From NCBI GenBank assembly GCA_030150135.1, contig JASLGO010000170.1:1-17797 (forward strand): a stretch of 17,797 nucleotides of DNA. Reading direction: 5' to 3'. Below the pieces are notes generated by a model, which was not told the DNA's origin, did not search any database, and saw only the letters and a list, made by a program, of their open reading frames with translations. Position 1 is the stretch's first letter. Every line of letters begins with the position of its first letter. This stretch comes from Aquirhabdus sp. GTDB lineage: Bacteria > Pseudomonadota > Gammaproteobacteria > Pseudomonadales > Moraxellaceae. Positions 14,926 to 17,797 of this stretch are shown piece after piece. The translations under genes and the position numbers were made by a program.

Positions 14926-15521
14926 ACACCCTTCCTAAATAACTCTTGGATACGGTCGCTGAGGTCATAAAATGCAATCCGATCATAACGCTGATTGAGC
15001 AACATAATCGGCTCTTTCAAACGTTGCCAACCAATTGGCAGTAAATCTAAAACATCACTAAACGCCCGAATATCTCGTGCAGGGTCTTTGATCATACGCA
15101 GACTAATATCGATGCGCTCCAACGACTCACCCATATTCAAGAACAATTGCACCATCGGACTTTCATGTTTTAGCGATGCCCTGCAACTGGTGAGCATATC
15201 GGTCATATCCGTAAATGCAGGTTGCTTGTGCGCACATAACGCATGAAATGCCTCAAAGGACGCCGCCGACAACACACCGCGCACTGACTGAATATTTTGC
15301 TTTACCGCATCCAGATTGGCTGGCAACGACCCTGCTTGGTTGGGATCATGAATCAGTGCATTCAGCGTTTCTGCATTCCACGCAGGCAGACTAAATGCGT
15401 GAGCAAAGGTTTGTGCCTCAATGTCATCGGTAAACGGTAACAGATGACACAACCCATCAACACGAACCAAATAACGCCCTAACCAATATAAATTGGCTGC
15501 AGTAGATAGAGGTAAAATCAT
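14922..15521 (-). CDS. Short alpha-E domain protein
   Basis: The 199-residue, almost wholly helical protein starts MILPLSTAANLYWLGRYLVRVDGL, where NLYWLGRY followed by R and a charged helix is the alpha-E signature (usually NLYWMGRYxERAE). SLERIDISLRMIKD is the later family-type segment. Alpha-E proteins are commonly around 300 residues, so this one is markedly shorter, yet no frameshift or premature stop was seen and both ends are fixed by ATGA overlaps (15518-15521 and 14922-14925). Its function is unknown; alpha-E is found almost only beside circularly permuted ATP-grasp proteins and is expected to be their partner. The typical second acidic residue pair is partly altered (RVD in place of RAE). 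Confidence 0.85.
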   Translation of the reverse strand: MILPLSTAANLYWLGRYLVRVDGLCHLLPFTDDIEAQTFAHAFSLPAWNAETLNALIHDPNQAGSLPANLDAVKQNIQSVRGVLSAASFEAFHALCAHKQPAFTDMTDMLTSCRASLKHESPMVQLFLNMGESLERIDISLRMIKDPARDIRAFSDVLDLLPIGWQRLKEPIMLLNQRYDRIAFYDLSDRIQELFRKGV

Positions 15522-17095
15522 GCATTTTCTCCTCTCAATGTTGTCGTTGTTAAGTTCTCAATGGATGCACTGCTTTCAACAGCCTCACTTGAGCTTAAAT
15601 CAACAACCCAAGTATCTTTGATACCACCACCTTGTGACGAGTTGACAACCAGCGATCCTTCGGTCAGCGCAACACGAGTCAGACCACCCGATGCCGTCCG
15701 CACTTGCGTCGGACTACTCAAAACAAACGGACGTAGATCAATATGACGTGGAGCAATCTCATGATTGACGAACGTCGGACATACTGAAAGCGCCAATGTT
15801 GGCTGCGCAATATACGCCTCTGGCTCGGCAATTAATTTGCGGCGGAATTGATCAAGTTCGGCTTGACTCGCTTGAGGACCGATCAGCATTCCATAGCCGC
15901 CCGAACCTTGCGCTTCCTTCACCACCAATTCAGACAAATGTGCCAAAACATATTTTAAATCATCTGGTTTACGACATTGCCATGTTGGCACATTATGCAA
16001 AATTGGCTTTTCACCTAAATAAAAATCAATCATATCAGGCACAAAAGGATAGATGGATTTATCATCAGCAACACCTGTACCCGGTGCATTTGCCAAAATC
16101 ACATTGCCCGCACGATACGCCGACATCAGACCTGGCACACCTAACACGCTATCAGGTCGAAACTCCAATGAATCCAAGAATGGATCATCCAAACGACGAT
16201 AAATCACATCCACACGTTGCCGACCTGCAACAGTATTTAAAAACACCTCTGCACCATCCACAAACATATCGTGCCCACTCACCAGCGGCACACCCATTTC
16301 ACGTGCTAAAAACGCATGCTCGTAATACGCGCTATTGAAACGCCCTGGCGTTAAAACCACGATCAACGGATTCTCAACATCAGTCGATTCAATCAAGGTT
16401 TGCTTCAGCAATGCAGGATATTCTTCAACGCCCAGAATATTGTTTTTGGCAAACAACGATGGCATGAGTTGTTGACTGATCGCACGCCCTTCCAGCATGT
16501 ATGACACCCCAGATGGCGTCCGCAGATTATCCTCAAGGACGTAATACATGCCGTCATCATGGCGAATTAAATCAATGCCGCTGATATGCGCATAGATCTG
16601 ACCCGGTAAATCAACATTCAGCATCGACGGCTGAAAGCATGGATTAGCAAAAATTTGTGCCGCAGGAATAATCCCCGCTCGGACAATGTCTTGTTTGTGA
16701 TAAATATCATGCAGAAATGCATTCAGCGCACGAATCCGTTGCGCACAGCCCGCCTCAATGATACGCCACTCATTCAGTGCAATAATTCGAGGAATAATAT
16801 CAAAAGGAATGACACGCTCAGTATTCGACGCATCACTATAGACGGTAAAGGTAATGCCCTTTCGATAGAAACTTTCTGTCGCGGCTTCATTGAGCGCCAT
16901 GACACTTGCTGGACTTTGCGACTCAAGCCAACGCACAACATCCTGATAGGTCGGTCGAACCGAACCATCAGCAAATCGCATTTCATTAAAAAATGCTGGC
17001 GCCACATTCATTAAATCCATTAAGTCTTTTTCAGATTGAATCAATGTATTGACGTCAAGTGCATTTGCCACATTCAATAACGGAGAACCCATCAT
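15518..17095 (-). CDS. Circularly permuted ATP-grasp protein (COG2308-type)
   Basis: The 525-residue protein is the circularly permuted ATP-grasp type, predicted amidoligases that join carboxylates to amines through an acyl phosphate. Motifs in order include YRKGITFTVY, RVIPFDIIPRII, YAHISGIDLIRHDDG, VLEDNLRTPSGVSYMLE, GRFNSAYYEHAFLA, FVPDMIDFYLGEKPILHNV and the ATP-binding VVKEAQGSGGYGMLIGP, all as expected. A C-terminal tail of ~60 residues after the core is rich in Ser and Thr and looks variable. The start is ATG 17095 (a second ATG follows directly at 17092), with GAGGTG five bases upstream. It heads the operon and overlaps the alpha-E gene by ATGA. The ligated substrate is unknown. Confidence 0.94.
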   Translation of the reverse strand: MMGSPLLNVANALDVNTLIQSEKDLMDLMNVAPAFFNEMRFADGSVRPTYQDVVRWLESQSPASVMALNEAATESFYRKGITFTVYSDASNTERVIPFDIIPRIIALNEWRIIEAGCAQRIRALNAFLHDIYHKQDIVRAGIIPAAQIFANPCFQPSMLNVDLPGQIYAHISGIDLIRHDDGMYYVLEDNLRTPSGVSYMLEGRAISQQLMPSLFAKNNILGVEEYPALLKQTLIESTDVENPLIVVLTPGRFNSAYYEHAFLAREMGVPLVSGHDMFVDGAEVFLNTVAGRQRVDVIYRRLDDPFLDSLEFRPDSVLGVPGLMSAYRAGNVILANAPGTGVADDKSIYPFVPDMIDFYLGEKPILHNVPTWQCRKPDDLKYVLAHLSELVVKEAQGSGGYGMLIGPQASQAELDQFRRKLIAEPEAYIAQPTLALSVCPTFVNHEIAPRHIDLRPFVLSSPTQVRTASGGLTRVALTEGSLVVNSSQGGGIKDTWVVDLSSSEAVESSASIENLTTTTLRGENA

Positions 17096-17125
17096 GATTA
17101 CACCTCGTCAGAACTCGCAACTTCA

Positions 17126-17153
17126 TCTATATCAGATCGATGCTCTCTCTAAA
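17126..17153 (-). promoter_or_regulatory. Possible promoter of the ATP-grasp/Anbu operon
   Basis: On the minus strand TTTAGA (17153-17148), a 16-base spacer and TATAGA (17131-17126) preceded by TGA form an extended -10 promoter match. Transcription would begin near 17119, about 24 bases before the ATG. Confidence 0.4.
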
Positions 17154-17294
17154 CTATGCAAAGTCAGTACCAGTCTCACCAGTGATAACGCACAAAATTC
17201 AAAAAATTGCTCTTGATCAAGCGTATTCAAAAACAACATGATTTAAAAAACAAACTCAAACATTTCAAAAAACTAGACAATTCTTATATTTTTC

Positions 17295-17316
17295 AATCAT
17301 CTCAATACAGATGATT
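17295..17316. repeat. Operator-like inverted repeat upstream of the ATP-grasp operon
   Basis: AATCATC (17295-17301) and GATGATT (17310-17316) are exact reverse complements with an eight-base spacer, and a further AATCATT follows at 17320-17326. It lies about 200 bases upstream of the operon start. The site is AT-rich, so chance cannot be excluded. Confidence 0.4.
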
Positions 17317-17518
17317 AACAATCATTTCTTTTTTACAATTTTGGATCACGATATTTTTTAACTTATTTTTTCTGCACTAAAGCAGAGCATAACACTCATC
17401 CATTCCTACATCATCAGCACCACACATGATCCAACGAGAATCAAACTACACCCACACAAAGTTTCACATAAAGCGATGTATACATTAACAATTGAAATTG
17501 AAAAAGTGCTCAATGCTT

Positions 17519-17547
17519 TTCTCCCTCCCCTTCAAAGGGAAGGAGAA
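17519..17547 (-). repeat. Purine/pyrimidine-rich hairpin just after dapF
   Basis: On the minus strand TTCTCCTTCCCT pairs with AGGGGAGG-G-AGAA around a TTGA loop, with one G bulge and one G-T pair. It starts 12 bases after the dapF stop. It lacks a T-run, so it may act as an mRNA-end structure or be a dispersed intergenic repeat rather than a standard terminator. Confidence 0.55.
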
Positions 17548-17559
17548 CAGCAAACCCAC

Positions 17560-17797
17560 TTAATCAGGTAAATAAATCGCACCCTCAAATACCGTTGCCG
17601 TTGGGCCTGTCATCCAAACCACATCATTTGGACGCCATGCAATCGACAAGTCACCACCTTGTAAATGAACAAGTACCTCAGGATCTAACAACCCACGACG
17701 AATCCCACTCACCACCGCAGCACAAGCACCCGTACCGCACGCCAATGTTTCGCCTGCACCACGCTCAAAAACGCGCAGACAGACTTCGTTGCGGCTC
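17560..17797 (-). CDS. dapF: DapF, diaminopimelate epimerase, C-terminal end only
   Basis: The last ~78 codons of a gene that enters from the right edge; the frame stays open to base 17797. Reading leftward gives SRNEVCLRVFERGAGETLAC and then GTGACAAVVSGIRRGLLD, the signature of DapF, a PLP-independent epimerase converting LL- to meso-diaminopimelate for lysine and peptidoglycan synthesis. The cysteine in LACGTGAC is the second catalytic cysteine of the family; the first is outside the window. The usual ending VWMTGPTATVFEGAIYLPD is intact, with a TAA stop at 17562-17560. It is cytosolic and transcribed in the same direction as the ATP-grasp operon, but 464 bases and a hairpin separate them. 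Confidence 0.95.
   Translation of the reverse strand, partial: SRNEVCLRVFERGAGETLACGTGACAAVVSGIRRGLLDPEVLVHLQGGDLSIAWRPNDVVWMTGPTATVFEGAIYLPD

Larger units (their letters stand above)
17096..17559. other. 464-base AT-rich spacer between dapF and the ATP-grasp operon
   Basis: No credible gene was seen. It contains, from right to left, a long hairpin after dapF (17519-17547), a TCTGC/GCAGA hairpin (17371-17375 with 17382-17386), a perfect AATCATC/GATGATT inverted repeat (17295-17301 with 17310-17316) followed by a third half-site copy, the palindrome CTTGATCAAG (17212-17221) and a possible promoter (17126-17153). The middle 200 bases are strongly AT-rich, as is common for regulatory DNA. Confidence 0.5.

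Noticed and set aside
15796..16338. Plus-strand frame of 180 codons antisense to the ATP-grasp gene
   Set aside because: It mirrors the codon pattern of the well-supported minus-strand gene and resembles no protein (rich in His, Pro and Gln).
16655..17014. Plus-strand frame of 119 codons antisense to the ATP-grasp gene
   Set aside because: It is a shadow of conserved ATP-grasp coding sequence with no ribosome-binding site and an Asn/Arg-rich, unlikely composition.

Overview
The window looks like a chromosomal stretch from a gammaproteobacterium of the Moraxellaceae, most likely Acinetobacter. This is inferred from moderately AT-rich DNA, codon use that favours AT-ending codons, and the protein types and their order (BioA tail, RsmE, GGDEF/EAL sensor, two-domain malic enzyme MaeB). 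No phage, transposase, rRNA, tRNA or CRISPR sequence was seen. Nearly all genes are ordinary core or conserved accessory genes.

Layout. Bases 1-889 hold the end of bioA and rsmE, joined by an ATGA overlap. Bases 1081-3984 encode a membrane-anchored PAS-PAS-GGDEF-EAL protein. After a 312-base spacer with a possible extended -10 promoter and hairpins comes maeB (4297-6585), which ends at a symmetrical bidirectional terminator shared with a convergent secreted phosphoesterase (6664-8166, minus). An RluA-family pseudouridine synthase (8281-9363, plus) overlaps tail-to-tail with an unrecognised helical protein (9287-9877, minus). That gene lies just downstream of a 2OG-Fe(II) oxygenase gene (9892-10524, minus). 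The oxygenase and rlmJ (10677-11534, plus) are divergent, and their 152-base spacer carries two perfect inverted repeats. pssA (11651-12514) ends at a good intrinsic terminator that runs almost directly into a YgjP-like metallopeptidase gene. A pair of related hairpin repeats (13144-13216) separates this gene from the next block.

The most notable block is on the minus strand from 17095 to 13247: circularly permuted ATP-grasp protein, alpha-E protein, transglutaminase-like protein and Anbu (a proteasome-like peptidase). The first three overlap by ATGA, and Anbu follows after 158 bases. This association is known from comparative genomics and is thought to make, process and break down a peptide-like product, but the product is not established. 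Here the alpha-E protein is unusually short. The window ends in the 3' part of dapF (minus), separated from the cluster by 464 AT-rich bases.

Together the genes cover rRNA and tRNA/rRNA modification (RsmE, RlmJ, the RluA-type enzyme), c-di-GMP turnover, carbon flow from malate, phospholipid synthesis, lysine and cell-wall precursor synthesis (DapF) and biotin synthesis (BioA). All functions are read from motifs by eye; no database search was run.
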